The notes: a model not told the origin generated them from the sequence alone. A stretch of 64,000 nt of DNA from Actinernus sp. WN-2022 (GCA_030867875.1 JAOWCC010000577.1:142778344-142842343); one strand, 5' to 3'. Counted from the first letter of the stretch, positions 10,107 through 21,925 are shown. Numbers and translations: made by a program.

Positions 10107-11400
10107 AATCAATCAATCTTTATTTAGATACGGTGTGGCTCATCAGGTAATAACATTTGGAGTAAAAGTTAAACAGACAAATATATAATAATTATAGTGA
10201 CATAAACTACTACTAACATTATGAAACTAAAAATATTGGTATACTAAAATATTACTACTAAAAAACTACTAAATATTGGTATGCTAAAAATACTACTATA
10301 TAAAAGAATTCTAATTCTACTCTACAACTATACTAATTCCTGTTTTACATGAGCGCCGTGTGATATAAATTAATTACAATGGAGTGTTTGTAAAATCGTA
10401 GTTCAGCATTGGAATCATATGAAGCGTTTAAAAGAACAGGGGCAGCACGGTTCTGGAGTTTTTGTATTTTGTCACTTAGACCCTTGTTAAAATTTTTCCA
10501 CACTTGACTACAATAGTCAAAGTGTGGTTGGACCAATGCATTGTATACGCTTAGTAATACTTTAAATGGAACAAAGGGTCTGATACGCTTTATGGCTCCA
10601 ATGCCGGAGGCAATTTTCTTAGAAGTAATTTCAGTGTGTTTTTCCCACAACAGGTTTTCATCAATATGCACGCCTAGTGATTTGGCCGTTTTGACTTGCT
10701 TAATTGCAAGATTATTTATTGAGGATATGACGGTTTGTGATACAGAATGTAGTTTTTGTCTAGAACTAATAAGCATGAACTCTGTCTTACTAATATTTAA
10801 TGTTAGCTTGTTAGCACTAAGCCACTCATGAACGCATGCTAGATCAGATACAATGTTGTTGTTTAAAATATCAATGTCATTACTTGAGAAGATTAGACTG
10901 GTATCGTCAGCATACATTCTTGGTGTAGAGTTTAACACGCAGTAAGGGAGATCATTGATGAATAATAGAAACAACAATGGGCCAAGGATTGTTCCTTGAG
11001 GAATGCCATGACTGAGATAGCGTGTTCCTGACAAAGACCCGTTGAGAAAACATTTTTGAGAGCGTTGATTTAAGTAGGATGAAAACCAATCGTGAGCTAT
11101 TCCTTTGATACCGTAATACTCAAGTTTAGACAGTAAAATACTATGATTGACGGTATCAAAGGCCTTTTTGAGGTCTAGAAAAACAACAGCGTTTATGTTT
11201 CCCCGGTCGATATTTAGTGCCCAATCATCAGTTGCTTCCAGCAAAGCCGTCAAAGTGGAATGTAAACGTCTGAAACCGGATTGTTTGCTTGATAAGAGTT
11301 TGTTGTCATTGATAAAAGTAAACAGTTGGTTATATACAAACCTTTAGAAAATTTTAGCAACAATTGGAAGTGAGTCACCGGATATCGATATGTAGGCTTG
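10107..11400 (-). pseudogene. Non-LTR retrotransposon (CR1/Jockey-like), reverse transcriptase
   Basis: The minus-strand reading runs from the early RT motif (LPIVAKIF, about 11345-11365, then a stop) into a 302-codon frame. That frame has LKKAFDTVNH, HGIPQGTILGPLLF, the catalytic YADD (about 10905-10915), LTLNISKTEFM and the thumb (LSVYNALVQPHFDYCSQVW). The endonuclease is absent because of 5' truncation. The 3' end reads CCGTATCTAAATAAAG followed by three ATTG units. The same 3' motif ends the LINE at 53368-54045 with a different tail. Confidence 0.9.
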
Positions 11401-12093
11401 TGTACGCAGACTTTGATATGTATAAGAGATGAGGGGGGACTCCCAATATTGAACTGACGGGGGTTCTCGGCGCTCCGTTAAGGGGTCAAAATTAGATGTA
11501 CTTTTTAGTGGGTCTTGTTCGCACGAGTTAGTTACACAACCCAAGTTGTACCTCCTTTTAGGGGTTCAGAATTAGAATTTTAAGGTTCACGTAAGGAATG
11601 ACTTTAGAATTTTAATTTATGCGTGCCTTTTAGAGGTCATATTCAAAATGAACGCTGAGCACCCCGTCATTTTGGTACCGGAGTCGGGGGGGGGGGGGGG
11701 GGAAGAGTCACAGCGACCTTTCACTCTTCGCGCCAGTTTAGCTTCGCTAGTTCATCGCATAGCCATGCATGGCCGCCCCGAACACTTATATTCCTGTCAA
11801 CAACGTGGCTCAAGCTCAGATGCAGCTCTGGTGCAGCCACAAGAAGCCCCGGTACAGGGTAAATTTTACTAAGTTCCATGGCATTTTCCTTTTATTGCCT
11901 CCTCAGTACATATTGGGCACCGCTGGAATTGACTGATGATTATTTCCTAGATGCCTGTTTCTTGGCACATCTTTGTCACAAGCCGGTTATGTATCTATCA
12001 GGTATGCAGTCGCGGTTGTCGGTGGTACTCTAATTGTCTTGTATATTGTAGTTTATTTTTGTGTTATCGAGTTATTTGCAACTGATGTTTTGT
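11401..12093. other. No gene seen; 17-G homopolymer
   Basis: A run of 17 G residues spans 11686-11702. The flanking open frame (11648-11872) passes straight through it, so I do not treat that frame as coding. Confidence 0.5.
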
Positions 12094-12397
12094 CAGGAGC
12101 CCATAACTAGGAGCGTCCATCCCGCATACTAGGCCTTGTCACAGCATTTTCACAAGTTAGGTTATTTTTAGAACGGTTTCCCGCTATTCTTGGGTTGTAA
12201 TCATTCCTAACGGAATAAAATCACAAAAGCGGAGCAACCATGTTGTTGGTATAACAAAGTAGCTAACAAGGCATATTTTGTTCCGCCACTGGTGCAACCC
12301 ACTAATTGGCAGCAAAAATGATCTAAAAATAGCCCAACTTGTGAAAACGCTGTGACAGCTATATAGGAGATATGGACGCTCCTGGTTATGGGCTCCT
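12094..12397. mobile_element. MITE, CAGGAGCCCAT family, copy A
   Basis: It starts CAGGAGCCCATAACTAGGAG and ends with the inverse (CTCCTGGTTATGGGCTCCT). A second inverted pair lies inside (CACAGCATTTTCACAAGTTA / ACTTGTGAAAACGCTGTGAC). Copy B at 16163 carries the same interior in the opposite orientation. The superfamily is not assigned, and target duplications are not clear for this copy. Confidence 0.75.
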
Positions 12398-14054
12398 TCC
12401 TGGATTTGTTTATTTTATTGTCCAGCATTTCTCTCTGTGTGTACCAGTCACCAGTCACGGTTTTGTATGGATTATTTACAGCACGTTTATTTACTTTTCT
12501 GTCTGGCATACCTGTCTTATATAATATAGGCCATATTTATATAGCGCCATATCACCACAGTCTCATGGCGCTTTACATTTTACTGACATATCCCGTCAGT
12601 GAATTTTTTTCGGACTGCTATTACGGCGCCACGCAGTTTACAATGTTGAGTGTGTAGTTAGTGCAATGGCCAGGCTGCTGTGTTACTCTCCATACCTCAT
12701 TTGTTTTGTTGTTACTGAAAGCTCCTTAACCGCCGCAGTAATAATCTTCATGCAATAAATAAATTCAGTAAGCATGTATATATCAGAACTTATTATGTCA
12801 TTTATATTGCTGTTATTTTCACGTGACATATATATGATATTCGACATATACCATGCAGCTATATAAATTGGCTATGTAAAATGTCTTATTCGACTTACCC
12901 GTTTACCTATACTCTCTATATATATGCGCATGCGTTTACTCATTAGATGCCAGCCTGAAAAGGAGTCTAATTCTCTACTCGGATTACCGGGGGTAAGGCT
13001 GCCATCTCCTAGGTTTACACATCCCTTTCTGTTATTTTTCAATATTACCATAACGTTTCTAGCGGTATTCTGTTTTTCATCGGTGGGAAATTACCCCCGG
13101 GGTTACTTCAACCTTACCTCTGTTTTGCGTCATACTACTACTTAGGTTTATAGTAATGGCTTCCCCCTTCCCGTTCAAGCCCAGGAGATGATAGCCAATG
13201 GTAATCTAAAACCAGACCTTGTCAACTCCGTCATTGACGGAAGATTTTGGCTATGCCTCATTGCTCGCCTTTTGTGACCCCGCTAGCTTCGGCGCAGGCG
13301 AAGTTTATCACTATTTTCAAACCTGGGCGAGTATTGCATCTACCGCTCCTCACCTGGGGCGGATGCAGGATTCTGTGTGTGAGGGGGGGTTATACGCGAG
13401 CGCAAACAATATTTGGTAATTTCTTTGTTGTCTTTTGTAAGCGAGCGACAGAAAGGGGAGTTCAATGTAACCCCCACCCTCTGGTTCCTCCTCATCTTAC
13501 GACACTAGCAAGTTCTAGATTGTATTGAGAACACTGTGGACGCCTGCAATATGTTAGACGCTTTTAGAGCCCGGACTGAAGGGAAAATAAGTGAACGGTA
13601 GTATATTATCTAAAGAGCGCTGACATCCTTCGCCCTCAGGTACGTTAAGGCTATGCCATTATATTTATTCGTTATATTGTTTTCCCCTCTCGCTTATAGA
13701 CGCTACCGCCGTTCAGTTAGCGGATTCGACCTTACCTGCCCACTCCACCCTGTGCCTACCATGCTGTATTAAACCGCTGAACGCGACAGCTGACTCCCAA
13801 TCTCATCTCATACATAAGGCGCGAGGGAGAATGCTATAAATAGAATACTTTTTAAAACAAAACAAAAATGTTTGGGCATGATATACTGACATTATTTATG
13901 ATTTTGATTTTGTTGAAAGTTCGTTATTATCTATAGAAGCAGTATTAACCCAAATATGGACCTTACGGATTGCTAAGAATAGGTATTTTGCATGAAACGG
14001 TGAGTCACGCGCTGATATATCGCTTCAATAACCAATGAATTGCGCTCGTGATCC
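12398..14054. other. No gene seen
   Basis: AT-rich spacer. A short inverted pair at about 12538-12575 (TATAGCGCCAT / ATGGCGCTTTA) may be a fragment of a small repeat. No coding signal was found. Confidence 0.4.
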
Positions 14055-14325
14055 CATGGGAAAGGCTTTACTGGACGGAAAACAACTTTAAAACGCTGTT
14101 TTAGCTAGCGCTTTAGAATATTCGTAGTTTTAGCGTATATAAATTTATATATTAGTTAATAATTAATTACGAAGATGGCAATCGATTGGAGGTGGAAAAT
14201 AGCATTTACCAACAGGTTTTGCTAATAACACTAGTACCGATCTCGCACAAGTGCCTTGAAATAAATGAAGTAAGATTTGTTTTGCCATTCAATACAACCA
14301 CGTGATTGCCTAACTCCAGGTGTAA
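14055..14325. repeat. Dispersed repeat, copy 1
   Basis: This aligns with 27575-27765. Shared blocks in the same order include AAAACGCTGTTTTAG, GGCAATCGATTGGAGGTG, TTTGCTAATAACA, CCGATCTCG and AAATAAATGAAGT. The copies differ by point changes and short indels, so they are old. No ends or coding capacity could be defined. Confidence 0.65.
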
Positions 14326-14495
14326 TCAATCGAACCATTCGGAAATCGATTTCAATCGAACTGCGTTCGATTGATTCGAAAATTGAACAAAATCGAACTG
14401 AAAATAAACTGTGAATTCGATTGCATTCAATTTCCGAACACAATCGAACGTAATTGAGCAATCGTACGTTAGTTCGTACACAATCGAATTCGAAA
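14325..14495. repeat. Low-complexity tract rich in ATCGAA/TTCGAT
   Basis: The 6-mer ATCGAA or its complement recurs about ten times with irregular spacing, giving alternating short inverted repeats (for example ATCGATTTCAATCGAACTGC). It is not a strict tandem array. The three open frames crossing it are translations of this tract. Confidence 0.6.
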
Positions 14496-16162
14496 AGGGC
14501 ATGCACACGCTATGCTATCACACAGACAAATGTCACAAACTGAACTTGTTATTACTGTCAGAATTTATAAGTTTACGGCTCCAGGGTTTACTACGCATAC
14601 ACTGACACCTGGGGCCCCCCGGCCTGGGGCCAGATTCACGAACACGCTTGGCACAAATGACCCTAAAATCTATCACTTTGCTATATTTTCAAAAGTTTCC
14701 AACATTGAAGATTGATTTTTTGTGGGATGATGAAGACCGACGACCTAAACAAAATCCGATGATTTGATCTACCGTAGACATCTTGATGACGTCACAGTTA
14801 CGTCATGTATCCATTTATAATAGGTTTCTCGATGTTTTCAATTACCTTGAACATCAGTAAATTTTATATTTTCGATTTCCCATCATGTCGACAACAAAGA
14901 AACCGAAAACCCGAGTTCGATTGGTTAAGAGGGAGAAAAGTTATGAAATTTTGAATTTTGGCAATTTTCCGGCAAAAATTTGGCGAGAAATATTCAAATA
15001 CAGAACCATTTACAAAATAACTTCTTCATTCATCTTTTAGAGTTTAAAATATTTGTTTACGACAATCTAGCAATCAAAAGAGTAAATCGGTACCCACAAC
15101 CGTATGTTTTTAGAATTTTCAATTTTTGAGAGGAAATACTTTAAAATTCCCAGTGAAAAAGAGGAAACGTCATTATGACGTCATATATTTTTTGAAAACA
15201 TCTTTTAAAAATAACTTCAAGTATTTTTCGTGTTTTAAAGAGGAACTGTACTTACTGTACACTGAATAGCCGCAATATGGTCTTTTTATGTTTCTTCAAT
15301 TTAGAAAGCATGACTGATGTCAGACCCATGACGTCAGAAAATGTGACGTCACAGGAAACTTCTGTTCTTAATAACTCAGCAAATATTTATCGTAGAGACT
15401 TTAAAATTGCGGCAATCAAAAACAAATATTTATGTTGTTGTGATAACATGCTTTATTTCAAACGTATAGGTAACGCGGAATTTGACCTTAAAAGGAGTCG
15501 TTCGTTATGACGTCACACCAACGTCAATATACAAACGTGTTTGATCCTAAAGACGTTGTTTCATTTTAATATTAACATACGAAAATTTCGTTAAATTTGA
15601 CAGCGAATTAAACAAGATGTGCTGGTTTATATATTTTTGGCTCGCTTTTAGTGATCGATTTTGAGGTAACTTATGCCAGGCGTGGAAGGTGTCTTAGGAC
15701 ACAAGAGCCTCCAAAGATAGAATTTAGGACAAAAGTGTTATTCACGAACCCTCCTAAGTCTTAAGACGTCAGTGCCCTAAATTTAAGAGGTCAAAATCGA
15801 TGTCTTAACTTTTAGGATATGTCCTAAACACATAAATGGCGCCGGCCATGTTATTGGCGCTCCTGGGAGTACCCCCTCCCCTCCGGGATTATAGCTTGCT
15901 CGGAGAGGCATTTGGACAATGAATACACGAACGGTAATTAACACAAATGTTTATCCAAAATGAAAACTTTATTTAAATTCCTTAATTGAAAAACAGCTTA
16001 CAATTTGTTCTTATAATCCAATTAAACATACTGGAACTGGCCTGTAAACATTATTTCTAAATTAAATGTCAATTTCTTAAAACGAAAAAATTGAGCGCAC
16101 AATGATCCCTTCATGTCAATCTACTTTTGCGAACATTCGGCTCCAAAGATATTATCCTGAGG
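14496..16162. other. No gene seen
   Basis: TGACGTCA- and GACGTCAC-type sites are frequent (about 14783-14795, 15178, 15330-15352, 15508). A GGGGCCAGATTCACGAAC block near 14628 looks like a MITE end without an identified partner. Nothing codes recognisably. Confidence 0.4.
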
Positions 16163-16924
16163 CAGGAGCCCATACTAGGAGCGTCCATATCTCCTTTATA
16201 GTTGTCGAGTGTGGGAAATATGCTAGTCATGAAGTTGCTAGTTGCGAATCCAAAATCCTAACCCTACATAGTAAAAATACCCTAACCGTCAACAACGGGT
16301 GCTCATTCATTTAGCTCATTGAATTTGTGGTGTTTAGAGCTAGTCACTAATATGAGTTTTTAGGGCTGATCACTAAACAACACATGCTTCTTCGCGTTCT
16401 CCCTATATATATGAACTAATGCAAATCCTAACCCTATATTTAAAAATACCCTAACCGTCAACAACGGGTGGCTAACTAATTTAGGGTGTTTAGAGCTAGT
16501 CACTAATTTTGGGTTTTATGAATACATCACCGCTAATCCAAATCCTAACCCTACATAAAAAAATACAACTCGCAACTAGCAACTCGCAACTTCATGACTA
16601 GCAATATACCTGTACCCATAGTTGTCACAGCGTTTTTACAAGTTGGGCTATTTTTAGATTATTTTCCCCGCCAATTGGTAGATTGCAGAGTGGCGGAATA
16701 AAAGATGCCTCATTAGCTACTTTTGTTATACTAAACAGCATGGATGCTACGCTTTTGTGATTTGATTCCCTTAGGAATAATTGCAACTCAATAATAGCGG
16801 GAAACCATTCTAAAAATAACCTAACTTGTAAAAACGCTGTGACATAGGCCTAGTATGTGGGATGGACGCTCCTAGTTATCAGGGCCTAGTATGTGGGATG
16901 GACGCTCCTAGTTATGGGCTCCTG
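16163..16924. mobile_element. MITE, CAGGAGCCCAT family, copy B, with nested insertion
   Basis: The left end is CAGGAGCCCATACTAGGAGC and the right end GTTATGGGCTCCTG. CCTGAGG flanks both sides (16156-16162 and 16925-16931), a 7-bp duplication. The interior matches copy A (12094) in reverse orientation. The right end carries a tandem duplication of its last ~40 bp (GGCCTAGTATGTGGGATGGA twice, from about 16847). Another MITE is inserted at 16221-16603. Confidence 0.8.
16221..16603. mobile_element. Nested MITE, 3-bp TSD, with CCCTAACC motifs
   Basis: It begins TGCTAGTCATGAAGTTGC and ends GCAACTTCATGACTAGCA, flanked by ATA on both sides. A 3-bp duplication suggests the PIF/Harbinger superfamily. 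The interior contains a ~190-bp imperfect tandem duplication, each copy with ATCCTAACCCTA and ATACCCTAACCGTCAACAAC. The CCTAACC motifs look telomere-like but are not arrayed. Confidence 0.75.
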
Positions 16925-17243
16925 CCTGAGGCAGGAGAACTTTTGAGTGAAGAAAATTGCTATTCACGAAGAGAAATGAATCTGACCAAATATGCTCCGA
17001 GCACCTTCTCTTGATGTCGTCCGATCCGAAAAGTGACATTGGAATTTCCTGTCGGTTTTTTACCATTTGTGATTCAATTTTACTTTGCTCAGTCAAGAAA
17101 CATTTAAAATAAGTATCAGCCTCAGCCAGGAGTTCAGGGGGTTGTGAAATTAACCAAATACCTTTTAAAAATTGTGACAATGTAAAAATCGAGCCGTATA
17201 CTTTATAGCAGAAAATCTCTAAATTTAAATATACTAACTGACC

Positions 17244-17384
17244 AGGGCCCGGTTGTTCGAAGCAAGGTTAAGCGCTAACCCAGAGTTAAATCGCTAACCC
17301 AGGGTTAAACTGTACAGATTGCAATTACAGATTTAGCGCTAACCTAGAGTTAAAGTTAACCTTGCTTCGAACAACCCGGCCCAG
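17244..17384. mobile_element. Palindromic MITE, GGCCCGGTTGTTC family
   Basis: The TIR GGCCCGGTTGTTCGAAGCAA is matched by TTGCTTCGAACAACCCGGCC at the far end. Between them are repeated GCTAACCCAGAGTTAA-type blocks that also pair. The sister copy is at 45301-45424. Confidence 0.8.
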
Positions 17385-18259
17385 GAGCCCATTACCGTAA
17401 ATACCCATATTTCAATGTAAAAATACCGTATACTCAATTTAAAAACCCTTCGATAGAAGTATACCTAAAACCCCTGGCCGGCCCTGAAGTGTGGAGGGTA
17501 AAACATTTACAATCGTGTAATAGGCCACGATCGATAGATCAAAATTAGAGCTCGAGGCTTTCGGGACAATTCTTCTATAAGTCTTTACTGAGAATCGAGA
17601 GACAAAAAAACCTTGACCAAATATCGGTTTGTCCTGAAAGCCTCGCACTCGCACTCGAATTTTGATTTTATATTACAGCCATGCCCATGAAATATTATTG
17701 TGCCAAATATGATGCACCAGTATTTCGAACTGTAAAAGTTAAAACAAGCGATTTACAGACCAAAACTTATTTTGTCTGATTTGCTCTTAAAAACATTACT
17801 TTTAAATAGGGACCACGTAATACCAATTGAGCACACTAAATTGTTTGATTTTGGCTTGGTTTGACAGGAGACATTTTGGTGATTTTGCGACCTTGAAAAT
17901 TACAAATGAAAATGCTCACCAACTGGTTTTCATGTAATAAAAAGTAAATTACGGGCTGCTTGGAGATACAGAATGATTTTCTTGCATTTAAATTGATACC
18001 TCACTGGTTCGCTGCGCTCACTCGTAAGTTTATATAAAGTTCAGTCAAAGGCCCACTGTCATCGTACGTCAAATTTTCATAGGTAAGGAGATGCAAAACT
18101 GTTGTAAGCAGAGCAGAGTCTCAAATAACGTACTTTGCCGGTGAAAGAAAGGCAAAACTCATTTGATTCATTCAAGGTTAAAGCTCTAAATGCTTTTTTA
18201 TCCCTTTTATTACCCAGTCACACCGGCTTTTGGTAAATTTGTCAATACCCGGTCAATAG
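17385..18259. other. No gene seen
   Basis: A short inverted pair, CGAGGCTTTCGGGACAA / TTGTCCTGAAAGCCTCG, spans about 17552-17648 and could form a foldback. Otherwise nothing was recognised. Confidence 0.45.
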
Positions 18260-18648
18260 TAGCCTGCTGTGCAGACGTATTTATTCACTCTCATAAATTC
18301 GAAGAAAAAAGTAACGTCTGCTTACCCGAGCGCTTAATTAGTTTCCAATATGCACACCTTATTGTGTTATGGGCCAATCAGATTTTACCTTCCATATCCT
18401 GGAAAGTGACGTATGTTACATTTAAAAGAAATTCAGACAATACATTTGCCATTGACCAATCATAGAAGAGTGTTCACTGACACGCCAATTCACTAAAATT
18501 CTAACAATGGCTTGGATTGGGCAGAAAAATAAAACAAACGTGCTGACGTCATGCTTGCATATTGGAAACTAATTAAGCGCTCGGGTAAGCAGACGTTACT
18601 TTTTTCTTCGAATTTATGAGAGTAAAAATACGTCTGCATAGCAGGCTA
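18260..18648. mobile_element. Mutator-type MITE with ~100-bp TIRs, 9-bp TSD
   Basis: The left arm starts TAGCCTGCTGTGCAGACGTA and the right arm ends with its inverse (TACGTCTGCATAGCAGGCTA). The arms match for roughly 100 bp, including GTAACGTCTGCTTACCCGAG. Exact 9-bp duplications GGTCAATAG lie at 18251-18259 and 18649-18657. The spacer is non-coding. Long TIRs with 9-bp duplications are characteristic of Mutator-like elements. Confidence 0.9.
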
Positions 18649-18788
18649 GGTCAATAGCGGTAATATAACTTTTGGTGAACGTGACTTTCGACTAATATGT
18701 GTTTCTGTAACTAAAGGACACGTTCGAAATATACTAGCTCATTTCAGCGAGGATAATTATTGCTTTATTGAGTGGTCTATCATGCAGT

Positions 18789-18930
18789 CAGGCCCGTCGA
18801 CAGGGGAGCTTCAACCCCCTCTAGACGTGTTGTTTACATGCCTTAAAGGCCAACGGCGGGTGATATTTGAAAAAAACTCTATTGTTTTCTTTTTTCTTAT
18901 GGTGAAAACGGAGTTCTGTCGACGGGCCTG
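18789..18930. mobile_element. MITE with CAGGCCCGTCGACAG ends
   Basis: A perfect 15-bp terminal inverted pair (CAGGCCCGTCGACAG / CTGTCGACGGGCCTG). The flanking 10-mers ATCATGCAGT and ATCAGGCATT match at 8 of 10 positions and may be a decayed duplication. Confidence 0.65.
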
Positions 18931-18995
18931 ATCAGGCATTCGGGAACCGAAGCAACGGCTGCTCTAAACTTTAGCCGGTGTTACTGAGCGATTAG

Positions 18996-19255
18996 GAGGG
19001 TCTGAATGGGGGGGGGGGGGGGGGGGGTGGGGGGCTACATGTCAGTTAAAATTTTGGCCATTTGTCAGTTGTCAGTTATACCTAGTTAATCATTACTATC
19101 ATTACTAGAGAAAATTTACAGTGTTTGACCCATAAAGACCAAATTTGCCAGTTGTCTGTTATTTTTCGGTTGTCAGTTGTCAGTAAAAATATCGTCATTT
19201 GTCAGTTATTTTTGAGGCCGTTTGTCAGTAGTCAGTTAACCCCATTCAGACCCTC
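18996..19255. mobile_element. MITE-like foldback with poly-G and TTGTCAGT repeats
   Basis: GAGGGTCTGAATGGGG at the left pairs exactly with CCCCATTCAGACCCTC at the right. The left end runs into 20 G residues (19008-19027), a T and 6 more G. The interior repeats TTGTCAGT about eight times on the plus strand. No coding capacity was seen. Confidence 0.65.
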
Positions 19256-20057
19256 ATTTAGCCCCCACACAGTGAATTCGCCCCCCGGGGGGCGAAATCG
19301 CTGGTACACCGGGCCGTGTAGTTGCTCGGTCGCGGTTGTTGCACAAAAGTTACTTAGGATCTGTGGCTAGAAGCGGTATATTTCACGTTCTCAAAGCTAT
19401 ATCATCGAGTTAGTAACTGAAAGATGCCATTAAAGTAGTGAAAGCAGTTTGTACGTACTCACTCAGCATAAACATTTGAATATTTTTGAACATTTATTGA
19501 GCTATACATTTTTTTTGTTTACAATAGATAAATGTAAAGTCGAAGCCAGTGGCTTATTTGACAAGGGTCAACAAATCATACAATTACAATAATAAAGTAT
19601 GTTGGCTATATTGTATAGATGGCGACTTGCATAGATGTACCCAGTGCAAATTTTAACCTCGAACCGAACTCTTTCGGCTGGTCGTGCTTCCACTTCTTTC
19701 AGAGTTCTCCTTAGCCGCTCCTGAAGGCTTTTTTCAAGCATAGTTTCCCTTCTATCGCCCGGTCACAATTGTTGGCGTTGAGCTCTAGAAGCGGTTCATC
19801 AGTTGAACTTGAAAGCCTTGGCCATCGTTTCACATATGCGTTTCTTTACAGAAAAATACTCGAAAATATGCTTCATTTGCTAAAAATAATCCTACAGGTA
19901 CACGAACTAATAATTTGTTTACGACCTGATCTAGCCAATCTTTTGCGACAATCCAAAGATTGCAAAGATGTTCGCAGATAAAACAACAGCTTCACTTTTT
20001 CTCCCCCATCTTTGAAAACGTAGAGTGTACGTTTTCAACATAGACTCGCGCATGCAT
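19256..20057. other. No gene seen
   Basis: Includes a palindromic GC block CGCCCCCCGGGGGGCG at about 19272-19288. No coding signal was recognised. Confidence 0.45.
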
Positions 20058-20159
20058 GCGCTATGCGTGACAGTGCGCTATGCGTGACAGTACGCTATGC
20101 GTGACAGTGCGCTATGCGTGACAGTGCGCTATGCGTGACAGTGGGCTATGTGTGACCGT
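20058..20159. repeat. 17-bp tandem array, six units
   Basis: Six consecutive copies of GCGCTATGCGTGACAGT. The third starts with A and the last is diverged (GGGCTATGTGTGACCGT). Each unit contains the near-palindrome GCGCTATGCG. Confidence 0.95.
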
Positions 20160-21151
20160 GGGCCTTTAAACACTCGAAGATAAAATTATGTATCTCCGCG
20201 CGGCCTAATGAACTAAGTAAAACCCGTTAGGCCCTGGACACCAGACCAAGTGGTGCATGCGCAGTGTCCTCTTCTCCTCTTCTTATCGATCATCAATGAA
20301 AGTCCTGCTTTCATCGGGAAAATTCTTTTAAAAAAAGAAGAGAAAATGAGAATTGAAAGCGAAAACACGAAAAATTGTGCAACTCAAAACTGATGTAACC
20401 TAGAATACTTTTTTCTTAGTTATTTGCAGCGTATCAGCCGATGGAAATTTGGTATCAAATCTAAAATAGGAATCTTAGGAATTAGATCTGGAAGAGGGGT
20501 ATGACAATACCACGGTTTGGTCCGACATAAGATGAGGGTTTTGAAATTCCACGTACCGAGCGGCCCATCCATGCACGGGGTTAATATCCCTTAGATATAA
20601 TATAGAGCGAATTTCACATGAGTGTCGAAAGACCAAACGCAAATTACGCACAGTCTGCCAATCACAGGAGCGAGTAATCACAGGTAACTCATAAATGGCT
20701 TCCCTGTGAGCCAATGACAAACCAAAACAAAACCATTTACTTTGGAATCTGATTGTTGGTTTATTTTCTCAGCCAATAGGAGAGCTTAGTAAACGCAAAA
20801 CCAAAACACTTCCGACAGTCATGTAAATACTGCTCTAATACACCACTTTTGATCATGCAGGTAGGAAGTTACTGACTGTGAGAATTTCCTATTGCAAGTG
20901 TTTGACGAGGTAAAACATTCTCTGTGGGCGCTGTTTTCGTACCTCTAGGTTCTGGTGTAATATGACAGTAGACATGACCAGAAGAATAACACTAAACTAC
21001 ACGATAAACCAGCCACCGGAGTATACCACGCTGTAGAGATAAAACAATTATCAAATAAACAATTTGAATACTTTTTGCGAAATGCGATGAAGCAAAGTAG
21101 AAAAAAGGGGAACAACTGGAATTTGATTGTGGCTGACCAAGAGAAGCATAA
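20160..21151. other. No gene seen
   Basis: The minus-strand open frame at 20475-20720 has no splice signals or motifs I recognise. Otherwise unremarkable. Confidence 0.45.
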
Positions 21152-21155
21152 TTAA

Positions 21156-21925
21156 AGTGCCTTTAACGCTTATTTTTTTGTATCGTTCATATCGATTCTA
21201 CATCAAGTGAATACAGTCGAACCTCTACTAACGGCCACCTCCCCACAACGGCCACCTCCACGCAACGGCCACCTCTACGCAACGGCCACCTCTACGCAAC
21301 GGCCACCTCTACGCAACGGCCACCTCTACGCAACGGCCACCTCTACGCAACGGCCACCTCTACGCAACGGCCACCTCTACGCAACGGCCACCTCTACGCA
21401 ACGGCCACCTCTACGCAACGGCCACCTCTACGCAACGGCCACCTCCACGCAACGGCCACCTCCACGCAACGGCCACCTCTACGCAACGGCCACGAAATTT
21501 TGTCCCGGCCAACAGTCCATACATTTACAGTTGAATAGTAAAATATTTCTTGATTTCAGTGTCGCGTCTATGAGTTATAAAGGTTTATATTTCGAATGTG
21601 CTAATGGTGTGACGTCAAACAGGGAATTACTGTCATTTCTTTCTTCTTGTGAATGAAACTATTTTCTGATTTAGTTAAAATATTTGGTAAAATCACTGAT
21701 GTAAGACCCAAATATAACATGGATGTTTATCAAATGTCACCGGGTTATCTCTACCGGCTTGTTTTTGTATAATTAATGCATCCTGGGATAGACGTCGTTT
21801 CATTAGCATATTGGAGATATATAACCTCTATAACTCGTATACGCAACATTCGAATCCAAAACTATTCTACTATTGACTTGATGAAGAATCGATATTGATG
21901 ATAAAAAATTGGCGTTAGAGGCACT
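21156..21925. mobile_element. TTAA-flanked MITE, copy A, carrying a 17-bp array
   Basis: AGTGCCTTTAACGC at the left pairs with GCGTTAGAGGCACT at the right, and TTAA lies outside both ends (21152-21155, 21926-21929). Subterminal ATCGATTCTACATCAAGTGAA is inverted near 21876-21896. A TTAA target is typical of piggyBac and Kolobok-type transposition. A tract beginning TACAGTCGAACCTC (a pogo-like end) and a minisatellite lie inside. Copy B at 26861-27312 lacks that insert. Confidence 0.8.
21228..21493. repeat. 17-bp minisatellite, ~15 units
   Basis: Tandem copies of CGCAACGGCCACCTCTA, nearly identical apart from C/T changes in a few units. Because 17 is not a multiple of 3, the plus-strand frame shows a 17-residue period (RPPLRNGHLYATATSTQ), so the apparent 149-codon protein is not a gene. 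Confidence 0.95.

Noticed and set aside
16255..16560. Interstitial telomere array
   Set aside because: CCTAACC motifs are isolated within a MITE and not tandem.
21207..21656. 149-codon frame with a 17-residue repeat
   Set aside because: The periodicity is exactly that of a 17-bp tandem repeat read through three frames; there is no independent coding signal.
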